A DNA stretch of 64,000 nt. Source: Actinoplanes sp. SE50/110. GTDB lineage: Bacteria > Actinomycetota > Actinomycetes > Mycobacteriales > Micromonosporaceae. Below, piece after piece: positions 41,485-51,700 of this stretch; the stretch's first letter is position 1, and the number at the start of each line of letters is the position of its first letter. The stretch covers positions 3,939,001 through 4,003,000 of the forward strand of contig NZ_LT827010.1 in NCBI RefSeq assembly GCF_900119315.1. Direction: 5' to 3'. The notes under the pieces were generated by a model. The model did not search any database, was not told where the DNA came from, and saw only the letters and a list, made by a program, of their open reading frames with translations. Position numbers and translations under genes: made by a program.

Positions 41485-41871
41485 TCAGCCCCGCAGCAGG
41501 GCGGTCATGTCCGGCAACTTGAAGTATTCGGCGGTCGCGACCGCCGACGGGGCGCCGCCGTGCGGGTCGGCGCCGGCCGCGAGCAGCGCCCGCACCGTCT
41601 GGGCACTCTGCCGGAACACCGCTGCCGACAGCGCCGACTGGCCGCGGTCGTTCACCCGGTTCGGGTCGGCGCCGTGCCGCAGCAGCCCGGCCACCGTGTC
41701 CGCGTGCTGGTGATACGCCGCCAGGATCAGCAGCGTGTCACCCTTGTCGTTGGTCAGGTTCGCCGGCAGCCCGGCCGCGACGTTGTCCAGCAGCTCCCCG
41801 GTGTCCCCGGCGCGGGCCAGGTCGAACATGCGGTGGGCGTACGCGATCGTCTCGTCGTCCAGGTCAGGCAT
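41485..41871 (-). CDS. Ankyrin-repeat protein
   Basis: 128 residues with about three ankyrin repeats: NDKGDTLLILAAYHQHADTV, NDRGQSALSAAVFRQSAQTV and a final partial repeat after LLAAGADPHGG. These are protein-binding scaffolds; the partner is unknown. It converges on the TetR gene with eight bases between stops and lies 25 bases after the next gene upstream. Confidence 0.85.
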   Translation of the reverse strand: MPDLDDETIAYAHRMFDLARAGDTGELLDNVAAGLPANLTNDKGDTLLILAAYHQHADTVAGLLRHGADPNRVNDRGQSALSAAVFRQSAQTVRALLAAGADPHGGAPSAVATAEYFKLPDMTALLRG

Positions 41872-41896
41872 GCCGCTCCCATACCCCGGCCGGGGC

Positions 41897-42349
41897 TCAG
41901 CTACTCGACGCCTGCTGTGCCTGCCAGATCGCGATCTGCACGCCGACCACGAAAATCTGCAACGGCAGCGGCAGGCCCGGCAGATCGGCCTCGATGTTGC
42001 CCGACCACGCCCCGGTGCGCCGCACCTCGCCGGCCGGCTCCCCGCCGACCACCAACTCCTGCCGGTTTCCGAAGAACGAGGAACGACGGAATTCGTACAT
42101 ACGTCCGTCGGCCTGCACCGACCAGTACTTCCGCCCCGCCCGCTCCACCAGTGCCACCTCGTTGCCGGCGGCGTCGTACATTCGATACTTGGTGCCCCAC
42201 CCGTTGGCCCGCACCTCGAACCGCTGCCCGTCGATCTCGAAAGCACCGCCGTTGCGCCACCACGACGGATCCCAGACAGCCACCGGACGCCCGTCCGCGT
42301 CGATCTGATACCGGCCACGCCACACGCTCGTCTTGCTGGCGGTCAACAT
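41897..42349 (-). CDS. Conserved hypothetical protein, scramblase/LURP-like beta protein
   Basis: 150 residues. Alternating strands with YQIDADGRPVAVWDPSWWRN, FEVRANGWGTKYRMYDAAG and a hydrophobic end PLPLQIFVVGVQIAIWQA. This resembles a family common in actinobacteria that looks like the LURP-one/scramblase beta-barrel with a terminal membrane-facing helix. No proven function. Divergent from the 87-residue gene. Confidence 0.65.
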   Translation of the reverse strand: MLTASKTSVWRGRYQIDADGRPVAVWDPSWWRNGGAFEIDGQRFEVRANGWGTKYRMYDAAGNEVALVERAGRKYWSVQADGRMYEFRRSSFFGNRQELVVGGEPAGEVRRTGAWSGNIEADLPGLPLPLQIFVVGVQIAIWQAQQASSS

Positions 42350-42448
42350 GACCTGAGAGTAAGACGTGCCGTCACGGCCGACAGGATCGTTATAGACCCG
42401 CCGCGCAGCATGGCCGGACAGCCCGCCACAACAGGGGAGACCCTCATC

Positions 42449-42712
42449 ATGAGCAATCACCAGCACGCCGTCACGCCCTGGCAGCAGGCCGGGCACCCGC
42501 CGGTGCGGGTGCAGGCCACCAGCGAGGTGGTGTACCCGTTCGCCCTGGAAGTGGGGGAACACGACGGCATCCGGATCCCGATGACCGCGATGGGGATGAG
42601 CGCCCTGCGGGACGCCCTCGACGCGGCCCTCAGCCAGCCGCGGGTGACCGAAGCCAAAGACTTCGTCGCCGAATGGGCATACGCCCACCGGGCCGTCGTG
42701 GTCGGCGACTGA
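42449..42712 (+). CDS. Small hypothetical protein
   Basis: 87 residues from ATG 42449, preceded by AGGGGAGA at a good distance. It contains QATSEVVYPFALEVGEHDG and a helical ALRDALDAALSQ stretch. No family recognised. The good ribosome binding site and codon pattern support a real gene. Confidence 0.65.
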   Translation: MSNHQHAVTPWQQAGHPPVRVQATSEVVYPFALEVGEHDGIRIPMTAMGMSALRDALDAALSQPRVTEAKDFVAEWAYAHRAVVVGD

Positions 42713-42725
42713 CGGAGACGATGTT

Positions 42726-42809
42726 CATGACGCCGGCCCCGCAGCGGCGCTGACGAACTCGTGCGGTCGCCGACGGAGCCGGCGACGGCTCAGCTTCGCC
42801 GGCGTCATG
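42726..42809 (+). promoter_or_regulatory. Nested inverted repeats upstream of the GGDEF gene
   Basis: CATGACGCCGGC at 42726-42737 pairs perfectly with GCCGGCGTCATG at 42798-42809. Inside the 60-base loop, GTCGCCG and CGGCGAC form a second stem. The whole 84-base structure ends 25 bases before the GGDEF start. It could be a terminator for the upstream small gene or a structured leader. It does not match any riboswitch I know. Confidence 0.45.
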
Positions 42810-42834
42810 TCGATAGGGACCGCGGAGGGTGCTC

Positions 42835-44331
42835 ATGACTTTTCGCATCTGGCCTCGGCTAGCAGCCATTGCGGTCATCGGCCTGGTGCTGCAACTGGTG
42901 GTACAGCAGCTCTCGCACTCCGTCGGCCTCGTCGCAGGAAGTATTCCGGTCGCACTGGCGGGGTTCTATGCGACGGTGGGATTCGTGCGGCTCGCTCGCC
43001 GAGAGCGTGGCCGTCTGCTTGCCGGTTGGGCGGTAGGAGCCCTGTCCGCCGGTCTGCTGGGTGTGGCGTACGTGCTCTACACCATGGAAGCGATCTGGGC
43101 CCGCACCCCCGCAACGCCCGACGTGGCCGGCCTCCTGTCGGTGGGCGCGGCAGCGGTGGCGCTCGTCGCGTTGCTGTTGGTCGCGCCGCCGCTGTCCGGC
43201 GTTGTGGCCCGGCTCACACTTCTTATCGATGTGGCTACCGTCGGCGGCGCGCTGCTGGTGCTGGCTTGGCAGCTGGCCCTGTCCGAGGTGGCAGCGGCTC
43301 TCGACGCGCCGACGCGCCTGATGTTCCTGACGACCGCCGCACTGGAAATCGGGGGCGCGGCGGTGGCTCTGGTCCTGATGTCACGTTCCACGCCCACCGC
43401 GAACGGATATGCGCTGCGCCTCCTCGCCGGCGGCCTCGGGACGTTCGCGGCCACGGCCATCATCGCGGTGTACAACCGCGCCGAAGGCTCGCCGTGGTAT
43501 GCCACCGGAGCGGGCGCGGGCTACCTCATCGCTGCGCTGCTCATCGCGCTCTCCAGCAGGACGGCACTGCCCTCGGCCGACAGCACGGGCCGGCGTGCCC
43601 TCTCCGGCATCTGGCCTTTCATACCGTACGTTCCGGCGATCATCGCCGTCGTCGAAGTGATCCGGGTGTACCTGCGCACCGGCACACTTCCGCCGCTTCT
43701 CATGTGGCTGCTGCTGTCGGCCATCACGATGGCGATGCTGCGACAGCTCCTCATGCTGGTCACGATTCGCCGGCTCATGGCCGGCCTGCACCACCAGGCC
43801 AACCATGACGTTCTGACCGGCCTGCCGAACCGCGCCGCGTTCCAGGCCGTGGCGGACGGCGCACTGGCGTCCGCGCCGGACGGCCGGTGTACGGCCGTCC
43901 TACTTCTCGACCTCGACGGTTTCAAGCTGGTCAACGACACGCTGGGGCATGCCGCCGGTGATGCGTTGCTGGTCACGGTCGCCGGTCGGTTCGCGGCCGC
44001 ACTCGGACCGGGGGACACCGCGGCCCGGCTCGGCGGCGACGAGTTCGTGGTGCTGCTGACGGGGCTTGCCGCGGCGGAGCAGGCCGATGAGTCCGCTCAG
44101 CGGATCCTGGACGCCATCGGTATGCCCATGACGCTCGCCGACCGCACGTACCGGGTACGGGCCAGCATCGGCATCGCCGTGGGTTACGGCGGTGGCCACG
44201 ATCTCGACCAGCTGCTCCAGGACGCTGACGCAGCGCTCTACCGAGCCAAGAACGCCGGAAAGGGCACCTTCCGCAGATACGAGACCGAGGCGCCCGGCGA
44301 GACCGATCCCGCCAAGGTCGCCGCAGCATGA
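42835..44331 (+). CDS. Membrane-bound diguanylate cyclase (GGDEF)
   Basis: 498 residues. About ten membrane helices fill residues 1-310; the GGDEF domain follows with HDVLTGLPNRAAFQ, LLLDLDGFKLVND, intact RLGGDEFVVLL and ADAALYRAKNAGKG. It should make cyclic-di-GMP. No EAL phosphodiesterase domain is attached. GGAGGG lies just upstream of ATG 42835; GTG 42829 is an alternative. It is the intact counterpart of the frameshifted cyclase at 7452. Confidence 0.9.
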   Translation: MTFRIWPRLAAIAVIGLVLQLVVQQLSHSVGLVAGSIPVALAGFYATVGFVRLARRERGRLLAGWAVGALSAGLLGVAYVLYTMEAIWARTPATPDVAGLLSVGAAAVALVALLLVAPPLSGVVARLTLLIDVATVGGALLVLAWQLALSEVAAALDAPTRLMFLTTAALEIGGAAVALVLMSRSTPTANGYALRLLAGGLGTFAATAIIAVYNRAEGSPWYATGAGAGYLIAALLIALSSRTALPSADSTGRRALSGIWPFIPYVPAIIAVVEVIRVYLRTGTLPPLLMWLLLSAITMAMLRQLLMLVTIRRLMAGLHHQANHDVLTGLPNRAAFQAVADGALASAPDGRCTAVLLLDLDGFKLVNDTLGHAAGDALLVTVAGRFAAALGPGDTAARLGGDEFVVLLTGLAAAEQADESAQRILDAIGMPMTLADRTYRVRASIGIAVGYGGGHDLDQLLQDADAALYRAKNAGKGTFRRYETEAPGETDPAKVAAA

Positions 44332-44531
44332 GCATCTGGTGCCCCACGCTGCGGCCCTGCACGCCGGCCCCTGGTACAACCTCTCCCGGGCAGCCGCTCA
44401 CCGAAACAGCGCGAACCGGCCGGCCCTCGAGGTAGAGAACGCCTGGATGACAATCGTTACGGCCTCGGCCCTGGGGCACAGCCGTCACCTGGCAGAGTTG
44501 CCGCCGGCATGAGCCCATGCGCAGCGCGAAG

Positions 44532-45302
44532 TCAGCGGCAGAAATCGATCAGAGCCGGGGCCAGCACCTCCGGGTCGACGCCGTGGGTCTGGTCGGGCAG
44601 GGTCTGCCGGCGCCCGTCGGCGACCCCGGACGCGACCGCGGCGGCGGCCTCGCCGGCCCACGGCGGGCTGGCTCCGCCATCCATGGCGAGCACCGGCACC
44701 TTGACCGCGGCCAGCACCTCCACCGGGACGTCGCCGTTACCCATGATCGTCAGGTCGTAGGCCAGAGTCGGCGCGACCGCCTCCAGGCCGGCCCAGCCCG
44801 GGCTCTGCTGGACCTGGTCGATCATCGCGTCGGGCATCCCGGTCAGGCGCATGAAGCCGCGCACCGCGTCCGCCCGTCGCCCCTCGCGGGCCGCCGCGAT
44901 GACCGCCGCCGTCGTCTCGGGGTCGGCACCGGCGCGGAACGGCGGCTCATAGACCGCCACCCGCTCCACGGGCCGGCCGGTGGCGGCGGCGCGCAGGGCA
45001 AGGGCCGCCCCGGACGACATGCCGAACAGCATCGCGGACCCGCCGGCCGCCTCCAGCAGGGCGTCGATGTCCTCCAGCTCGCGGTCCACGGCATAGGGCG
45101 GGGTGTCGCCGCTGTCGCCGCGGCCGCGCCGGTCGTAGTGCAGCGCGCTCAGGCCGGCCTGGGCCAGCAGCTCACCGAGGCGGGCGGTCTGCTGGTCGAT
45201 CCACCGGTGCTGAAAGGCGCCGCCGACGAGGACCACCGGCGGCCCGTCGCCGTAACGGTCGAAGGCGATGGTGGTGCCGTCCCGCGAGGTCACTGTCTCC
45301 AT
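44532..45302 (-). CDS. Alpha/beta-fold hydrolase
   Basis: 256 residues with nucleophile elbow GMSSGAA, HYDRRGRGDSGDTPPYAVDREL near residue 55, an acid region VLAMDGGASPPW and a late histidine in PDQTHGVDPE. Typical small hydrolase of the actinobacterial RsbQ/esterase-like kind. No partner genes point to a substrate. Confidence 0.85.
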   Translation of the reverse strand: METVTSRDGTTIAFDRYGDGPPVVLVGGAFQHRWIDQQTARLGELLAQAGLSALHYDRRGRGDSGDTPPYAVDRELEDIDALLEAAGGSAMLFGMSSGAALALRAAATGRPVERVAVYEPPFRAGADPETTAAVIAAAREGRRADAVRGFMRLTGMPDAMIDQVQQSPGWAGLEAVAPTLAYDLTIMGNGDVPVEVLAAVKVPVLAMDGGASPPWAGEAAAAVASGVADGRRQTLPDQTHGVDPEVLAPALIDFCR

Positions 45303-45493
45303 GCCCCGCACGCTAGACCCACCCCCCGACAAAAATCGCCGAACGAGGGGGCCAAGCCGACGGGCCGGGCTGGGAAAGGGGTATGTGAAGCAGCAGGGTG
45401 GGCCGAGAAGGGCGGCCGGGAAAGGGTGACCGGAGCAGCGGTCCGCGGGCAGGGCCGGGCCGTGGGGGCACCGGAGAAGGCCGGCAACGGCGC
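45303..45493. other. Intergenic, purine-rich, no gene seen
   Basis: Part of a 385-base gap between the hydrolase and the second SARP gene. On the plus strand it is rich in G and A (repeated GGGAAAGGG-like strings) and has no credible start site. The rest of the gap is the inverted repeat listed next and an A+T-richer stretch from 45594 to 45687 that probably carries the SARP promoter. Confidence 0.45.
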
Positions 45494-45593
45494 GTTGCAG
45501 GGCAGGTCGCTCGCGCCGAATGAGTCACTGTGGCGTCCCGATTCCCCCGTTACGCTGCCATAACCGGGCGAGAGCGACCTGCCTCCCTGCAAC
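45494..45593. repeat. Long imperfect inverted repeat upstream of the SARP gene
   Basis: The left arm (45494-45514, starting GTTGCAGGGCAGGTCGCT) and right arm (45568-45593, ending CTGCCTCCCTGCAAC) are reverse complements apart from two small insertions in the right arm, separated by 53 bases. The arms could form a hairpin of about 20 pairs. It may be a small mobile-element scar, a terminator or a regulatory RNA structure. Confidence 0.55.
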
Positions 45594-45687
45594 GTGTTCA
45601 ATGCTCGCGAACGGACCTTGTACGAAGCATGCAAGACTCGTACCGTCCTTGAGGATTTCTTGAATCTCCTGGTTGAACGGGGGTCCG

Positions 45688-48600
45688 TTGGCGGCGGAGT
45701 TCGGCGTGCTCGGTGTGGTCGAGGCCCGGATCGACGGCGTGTCCGTCGATTTGGGACACGCCCGGCAGCGATGTGTGCTCGGTGTCCTGCTGGTGGAGGC
45801 GGGTCGCCCGGTCTCGGTGGACCAGCTGGTCGACCGGGTCTGGGGCCGGCAGGCCCCACAGCGGGCGGCGGGCGCGCTCTACAGCTACCTGTCCCGGCTG
45901 CGCCGGGCGGTGGCCGGCGCGCCCGAGGTGGAGATCCGCCGGGAGCCGGGTGGTTATCTGCTCACCGTGGAGCCGCAAACGGTGGATCTGCACCGGTTCC
46001 GGAGCCTGATGGCGCAGGGCCGGGCCGCCGGCGCCGACCGGGTCGCGGCCGGCCTGTTCACCCAGGCGCTGGGATTGTGGCGGGGTGACCCGTTCGCCGG
46101 GCTGGACACGCCGTGGCTGGACGGGATGCGGCGCACCCTGCTGGGCGAGCGGTTCGTCGCCGAGCTGGACCGCACCGACGTGCTGTTGCGGCTGGGCCGG
46201 CATGCCGAGCTGCTGCCGGTGTTGTCGGCCGCGGTGGCCGAGCATCCGCTGGACGAGCGGCTCGCCGGTCAGTTCATGGTGACGCTGTACCGGTGTGGCC
46301 GGCAGGCGGACGCCGACGAGCAGTATCGGCGGATCCGCCGGGCGCTCGCCGACGAGCTGGGCAGCGACCCGGGGGTGGCGCTGCGCCGGCTGCACGAGCA
46401 GATCCTGACGGCCGATCCGGCGCTGGTGGGGCCGGTGGAGCAGGCGATCGACAGGCTCATGGAACGGCCGGGGGAGAAGGCCGCCGACAGGCCGGGGGAG
46501 AAGGAGCCGCCGGTCCCCGCCCAGTTGCCCGCCGACGTGCGCGCCTTCACCGGCCGTACCGGCGAATTGGCGGCTCTGGACGCCTTGCTGGTGTCGCCGG
46601 GCGGCGCCGAGCCGCCGCTGACCGTGGCGTTGGTCTCCGGCACCGCCGGTGTCGGCAAGTCGGCGCTGGCGGTCCGCTGGGCGCACCGGGTCCGGGACGC
46701 GTTCCCGGACGGCCAGCTCTACATCAACCTGCGCGGCTATGACGCGGAGCAGCCGGTGGCGGTCGCGGATGCGCTGGCCGGTTTCCTGACCGCGCTCGGG
46801 GTGCGCGGCCCGGAGATTCCGCCCGGTATCGAGGAGCGGGCCGCGCGGTACCGCTCGGAGCTGACCGGCCGCCGGATGCTGGTGCTGCTGGACAACGCGT
46901 CGTCGGTGGAGCAGGTCCGGCCGCTGCTACCCGGCACCGGCTCCTGTCTGGTTCTGGTCACCAGCCGTGATTCGCTGCCCGGCATGGTCGCGGTACACGG
47001 CGCCCAGCGGGTCAATCTGGATCTGCTGCCGGTTCCGGATGCGCTGCGGTTGCTGCGCAAGCTTGTCGGCGTACGCGTCGACCAGGAGCCGTCCGCGGCC
47101 GAGAGTCTGGCGGCCGCGTGCGCCCGGCTCCCACTGGCCCTGCGGATCGCGGCTGAGCTGGCCGCCGATCGTGCCGACGTGCCGCTGGCCGAGCTGGTCG
47201 CCGACCTGGGCGATCATCGGCTGCGGCTGGATCTGCTGGACGCGGGTGACCCGCGGGCCGAGGTGCGTGCGGTGTTCTCCTGGTCGTACCGGAATCTGCC
47301 GGAGGCCGCGGCCCGACTGTTCCGGCTGCTCGGGCTGCACCCGGGGGAGACCGTGCACGTGGACGCGGTGGCCGCGCTGACCGGAACTGATCCGGTGGAG
47401 GCGCGACGGCTGCTCGCCGTGCTGGTCCGGGCGAGCCTGGCGCAGGCCGGCCGGGGCGGCCGGTACGGCCTGCACGACCTGTTGCGGGCGTACGCGGCCG
47501 AGCTCGCCGACCGGCACGACAGCGAGGCGGCCCGGCGGGCGGCCCTGACCGGGCTGTTCGACCACTACCTGGCGCGGTCGGCGGAGGCGATGGCCACGCT
47601 GTACCCGGACGGCGCCGGGGCGCCCGGCGATCCGGACGCGGCCCGGGACTGGATCGAGGCCGAGCGGCCCAATCTGGCGGTGCTGTGCACCTACGGCACG
47701 GCGCACGGGTTCCATCCGCAGACCATCGCGCTGGCCGGCACGCTGTTCCGGTATCTGGACGCGGGCGGGCCGGTCGCGGAGGCGGCGACCATCACGGCGT
47801 GCGCGGTGTCCGCGGCCCGGGCGATCGGGGACCGGGATGCGCAGGCACGGGCGCTGTCCCATCTGGGGCGGCTGCATCGCCGGCTGGGTCGTCCGCACGA
47901 GGCGGCCACCGCGTACCGGCAAGCCTTGAGCCTCTATGCCGGTCTCGGTGACCGCGCGGCGGAGGCCATGGTGCAGCGGAACCTCGGCAGCGTCGACTGG
48001 CTGCTCGGCGACTATCGGGCGGCCGCCGACCACTTCCAGCGGGCGCTGACCCTCTACGGCGAGCTCGGGGACGGCGCCGGGCAGGCCGACGCGCTGGTCC
48101 GGCTCGGGATGATCGACGCCCGGCTGGGGGATCCGCTGGGCGCGACGCAGCGGTTCGAGGCGGCGCTGCAGCGGTACGCGTCGCTCGGCGACACCTTCAG
48201 CGAGGCGTACGTGCTGTCCCTGCTGGCCCGGCTGCCGCACCGGCCGGCGTCGCTGGACCGGGCCGCCGCCCGGCTGGAGCAGAGCCTCGGCGCGGTCCGC
48301 CACTCGGGCGACCGCACCGCCGAGGCGTACGTGCTCTCCGATCTGGCCGCGGTGCACGCCCGCCAGGACCGGCTGGCCGAGGCGGCCGGGCATCTGCGCC
48401 GGGCGCTGGTGCTGCACCGCCGGATCGGGGACCGGGCCAGCGAGGCGGAAGCGCTCAACGACCTGGGCCAGGTGTTGCGGGCCGCCGGTGACGGCGACGA
48501 GGCACGGGCCCAGCACGCGCAGGCGCTGGGTCTGGCCGAGGAGATCGGCGACCGGTACGAGATGGCCCGCGCGCACGACGGCATCGCGGCCGCGTTCCTC

Positions 48601-48717
48601 GACGCCGGCGACCCGGACCGGGCCCGTCCGCACGCGGAGCGGGCCCGGCGGCTGTTCGCCGAGCTGGAGGTGCCGGCCCCGGCCGGGCCCGCGGGTGGTC
48701 AGCAGGTCGGGCGGTAG
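45688..48717 (+). CDS. SARP-family regulator with NB-ARC and TPR domains
   Basis: 1009 residues from TTG 45688 (GGGGG upstream; TTG 45673 is the alternative). Domains: winged helix (AAEFGVLGVVEARIDG, LVDRVWGRQAPQRAAGALYSY), activation domain (100-245), NB-ARC with GTAGVGKSALAVRW and LVLLDNASS, then tetratricopeptide repeats from about 690 on. The class is the same as the SARP at 28353 but the two proteins are clearly different. No biosynthetic cluster lies beside it; it converges on the TIR-WD40 gene with a 19-base overlap. It may act on distant genes. Confidence 0.9.
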   Translation: MAAEFGVLGVVEARIDGVSVDLGHARQRCVLGVLLVEAGRPVSVDQLVDRVWGRQAPQRAAGALYSYLSRLRRAVAGAPEVEIRREPGGYLLTVEPQTVDLHRFRSLMAQGRAAGADRVAAGLFTQALGLWRGDPFAGLDTPWLDGMRRTLLGERFVAELDRTDVLLRLGRHAELLPVLSAAVAEHPLDERLAGQFMVTLYRCGRQADADEQYRRIRRALADELGSDPGVALRRLHEQILTADPALVGPVEQAIDRLMERPGEKAADRPGEKEPPVPAQLPADVRAFTGRTGELAALDALLVSPGGAEPPLTVALVSGTAGVGKSALAVRWAHRVRDAFPDGQLYINLRGYDAEQPVAVADALAGFLTALGVRGPEIPPGIEERAARYRSELTGRRMLVLLDNASSVEQVRPLLPGTGSCLVLVTSRDSLPGMVAVHGAQRVNLDLLPVPDALRLLRKLVGVRVDQEPSAAESLAAACARLPLALRIAAELAADRADVPLAELVADLGDHRLRLDLLDAGDPRAEVRAVFSWSYRNLPEAAARLFRLLGLHPGETVHVDAVAALTGTDPVEARRLLAVLVRASLAQAGRGGRYGLHDLLRAYAAELADRHDSEAARRAALTGLFDHYLARSAEAMATLYPDGAGAPGDPDAARDWIEAERPNLAVLCTYGTAHGFHPQTIALAGTLFRYLDAGGPVAEAATITACAVSAARAIGDRDAQARALSHLGRLHRRLGRPHEAATAYRQALSLYAGLGDRAAEAMVQRNLGSVDWLLGDYRAAADHFQRALTLYGELGDGAGQADALVRLGMIDARLGDPLGATQRFEAALQRYASLGDTFSEAYVLSLLARLPHRPASLDRAAARLEQSLGAVRHSGDRTAEAYVLSDLAAVHARQDRLAEAAGHLRRALVLHRRIGDRASEAEALNDLGQVLRAAGDGDEARAQHAQALGLAEEIGDRYEMARAHDGIAAAFLDAGDPDRARPHAERARRLFAELEVPAPAGPAGGQQVGR

Positions 48718-51700
48718 TCGAGCTCCGGGGCGTAGCGGCTCCATTCGTCGCGGTTGAGACCCCGGCCGCTGATCTCGCACGCGTTGCCGACCGGGTCGAG
48801 GGCCAGCGACTTCGGGACGCCGGTGTCCCAGAGTGTCGCGTGCTGGGGCGCCTTGCCGAAGGAGCCGCCGACCACGATGGTACGGCCGTCCGGGCTGAAC
48901 GCGGCGGCGAGGTACTCCGGGGCGGCCGGTTTGAGGAAGGCGAACGGGACCGGACGGACGGCGTCGGCGACATCCCACAGCATCGTCAGGCCGTCCGAGC
49001 TGACCGACGCCACGGTCTGCCCGTCCGGGCTGAACATCACATTGGTGATCTCCCAGGTGTGCCCGCCCAGCACCGCGCTCTGGCGGGGCCGGGCCGGGTC
49101 CGCGACATCCCACATGATGACCGTGTGCGCGGTGGTGCCGGTGGCGAGCAGGCGACTGTCCGGACTGAACGTGATGGCGGTCGCGTGGTAGAGGATGTAC
49201 TCCTTGAGTACCACCGACGAGAGCTGCTCGGCGGCTGCCGGGTCGGTGACCTCCCAGAGCGAGATGTTGCTGCCCTCACCGGCCGCCATGGTGTGTCCGT
49301 CCGGGCTGAACGCGAGCGCCCACACGTACTGGCGCATGGTGATCGCGCGGAGCAGAACCGGCCGCCGTCGGTCGGTCACGTTCCACAGCGAGGCCCGCCC
49401 CTCGCTGTGGCCGATCGCCAGGGTGTGTCCGTCCGGGCTGAAGGCGAGCGCGGTGATCGCGCCGCCCTCCTCCTTGATCACGCTGAGCGGCACCGGTGCC
49501 TCCGGATGGGACACGTCGACCAGCGGCACCGAGGTGTCGGAACCGGCGGCGACCAGGGTCCTGCCGTCCGGGCTCAGCACGAGCCCCTCCACGGTTCCGT
49601 TGAGCAGCGGGAAGGTGGCGCCCCGCACCGGGTGGGTGCGGTCCGTCACGTCCCACGGCACCGCCGTTCCCGCGTAGCCCGCGGAGAACAGCGGTCCGGC
49701 GGCCGGCGCGTAGGCGAGACCGACCAGCGTGCCGCCGAACGGGCGCTCCATGGACCCGACCGGGCTGCTCGGATACCGGCCCCGGGTGCTCCACATGGTC
49801 GCGACGTGGTGGGCGCTCGCCGTGGTCAGCGTCGCCCCGTCGGAACTGAAGCCCAGCGACCGGACCCCACCGTCGGGGCTGTTCAGGGCGGCGAGCTTGC
49901 TGTTGACACTCATCCCCTGGGAGCTCGTGTCGAAGGACCACAACCCGGTCTCGCCGTCCGAGTTGGTGAGGGTGAACAACGAACCGTCCGGGGAGAACCC
50001 CATCGCGGTCGGCCGGGCGTCGTCGTACGAGTAGGGCGTGCTTCCGCTCATCACGGGCTTTGCCGGGTCGCTCAGGTTGAAGAACATCACGTTGGCGACC
50101 TTCGATTCGACGGCCAACGCGGGCACCCGGGGATTGAAGTCCACGGCCGCGCCGGCGAGGTCGGCGAGGGCCGGGTCCAGGGTGACACCCCGCACCGGGT
50201 GCGCCGGGTCGGTCAGGTCCCAGATCACCACGCTGGCGCCACTGGTCACGCCGGTCCGCCCGTCCGGGCTGAACTTCAGGGGGTAGACACCGGTCAGGGT
50301 GGTCAGCGCGGTCGGCGTGGCGTCCCGGATGTCCCACAGTCGGGAGTCGCCGGCCAGGTTGCTGGTCGAGACGGTGTGTCCGTCGGGGCTGATGCTCATC
50401 GCCACGATCCCGGCCGGGTCGGTCAGCGTGGCGACCCGGGACGGGTGGGCCGGATCGGTCACGTTCCACACCGTCGCCGTCGGGCTCCCGTCGAAGACCG
50501 CGACCGTGGGCCGGTCCGGGCGACCCACCACGGTGGTGGCCGCGGCCGTGCCGGGCAGTGAGCCGACCCGGACCGGCTTGGCGGGGTTGGCGGCGTTCCA
50601 CAGCGACACCCGGCCGGTCGCGCCGGTGGTCGCGGTCATCTGCCCGGCGAGCGTCGCGACGCTGGTCACGTCGGTCAGCGTGCCGGCGTAGTGGGTCGAC
50701 ATGACCAGGTGGCCGAGCTGCTCGCGCCCGCTCGCGTCCGGGCTCAGGGCGACCGCGGCCGCGCCCACCCGCAGCGCCTGACGCGGATCGTCGGCGATCA
50801 GCTCGCGGGCCCGGATCATCAACCGCCGGCTGACCTCCATGCGCTGCAGCCGGTCCGCCTCGGCCCGCTGCTTCGCGGCCTCCTGCTGCGCCTGCTGAGC
50901 CAGCTTCTCCTGCTTCTTGCGCTCCTGATCGGCCTGGTCGGCCAGGTCCCGGTACTGCTCGGCGAGCGCTTTCTGGTCCTTGGCCCGCGAGGCCGCCTGG
51001 TCGGCCAGCTTCTGCTGGAACTGCGCGGTGATCCGGTACCGCGCGGCGGCGTCCTGCTCCCGCTTGGCGTTGGCGGCCGCCTCGGCGGCCAGCTTCTCCT
51101 GCCGCTCGGTCTCCGCCTTGGCGTCGCGCGCCCGGTTCTCCTGCACCTGGGCGTTCTGCTGCTGGCGCACCGACTCCTCGGTGGCCCGCTCGGCGTTGGT
51201 CCGCTGCTGCGCGGCCACCTGCTGCTGGCGGTGCGCCTCGGCCGCCGAGGTGTTCGCCCGCTCCGCGTTGCGCACCGCGACCACGCTGGTCACCGAGGCG
51301 ACCACGGTGAGCAGGACCAGCACCGCGGCCGCCACGGTGGACAGCCGCCGGGCCCGCCGGTGCTGCCGGACGTCCTCACCCTCCAGCTCGTCCTTGCTGA
51401 CCCCGTGCATCGGCGCGGCGAGCTGGGCGATCGCGTCCCGGAACCGGACGTGCTGCAGGGTCAGGTGCAGGTCGTCACGGGCCCAGCGCAGGTCCAGATA
51501 GAGCGGCTCCTCCTCGAACACGCCGCGCAGCGCGGCCGGCACCGCGGTGGAATCCTCGGTGAAGTCGCGGGCGGTGCCGTCCCAGCACCACTCGCCGTCG
51601 GTGACCACCGGCAGGATCTGATCGGCCGACTTGGTGGCCAGCCAGTGTTCGATCTCACGGTTCACCCACGGCGAGGCGGCCGCCTCGGGGGAGGCCATCA

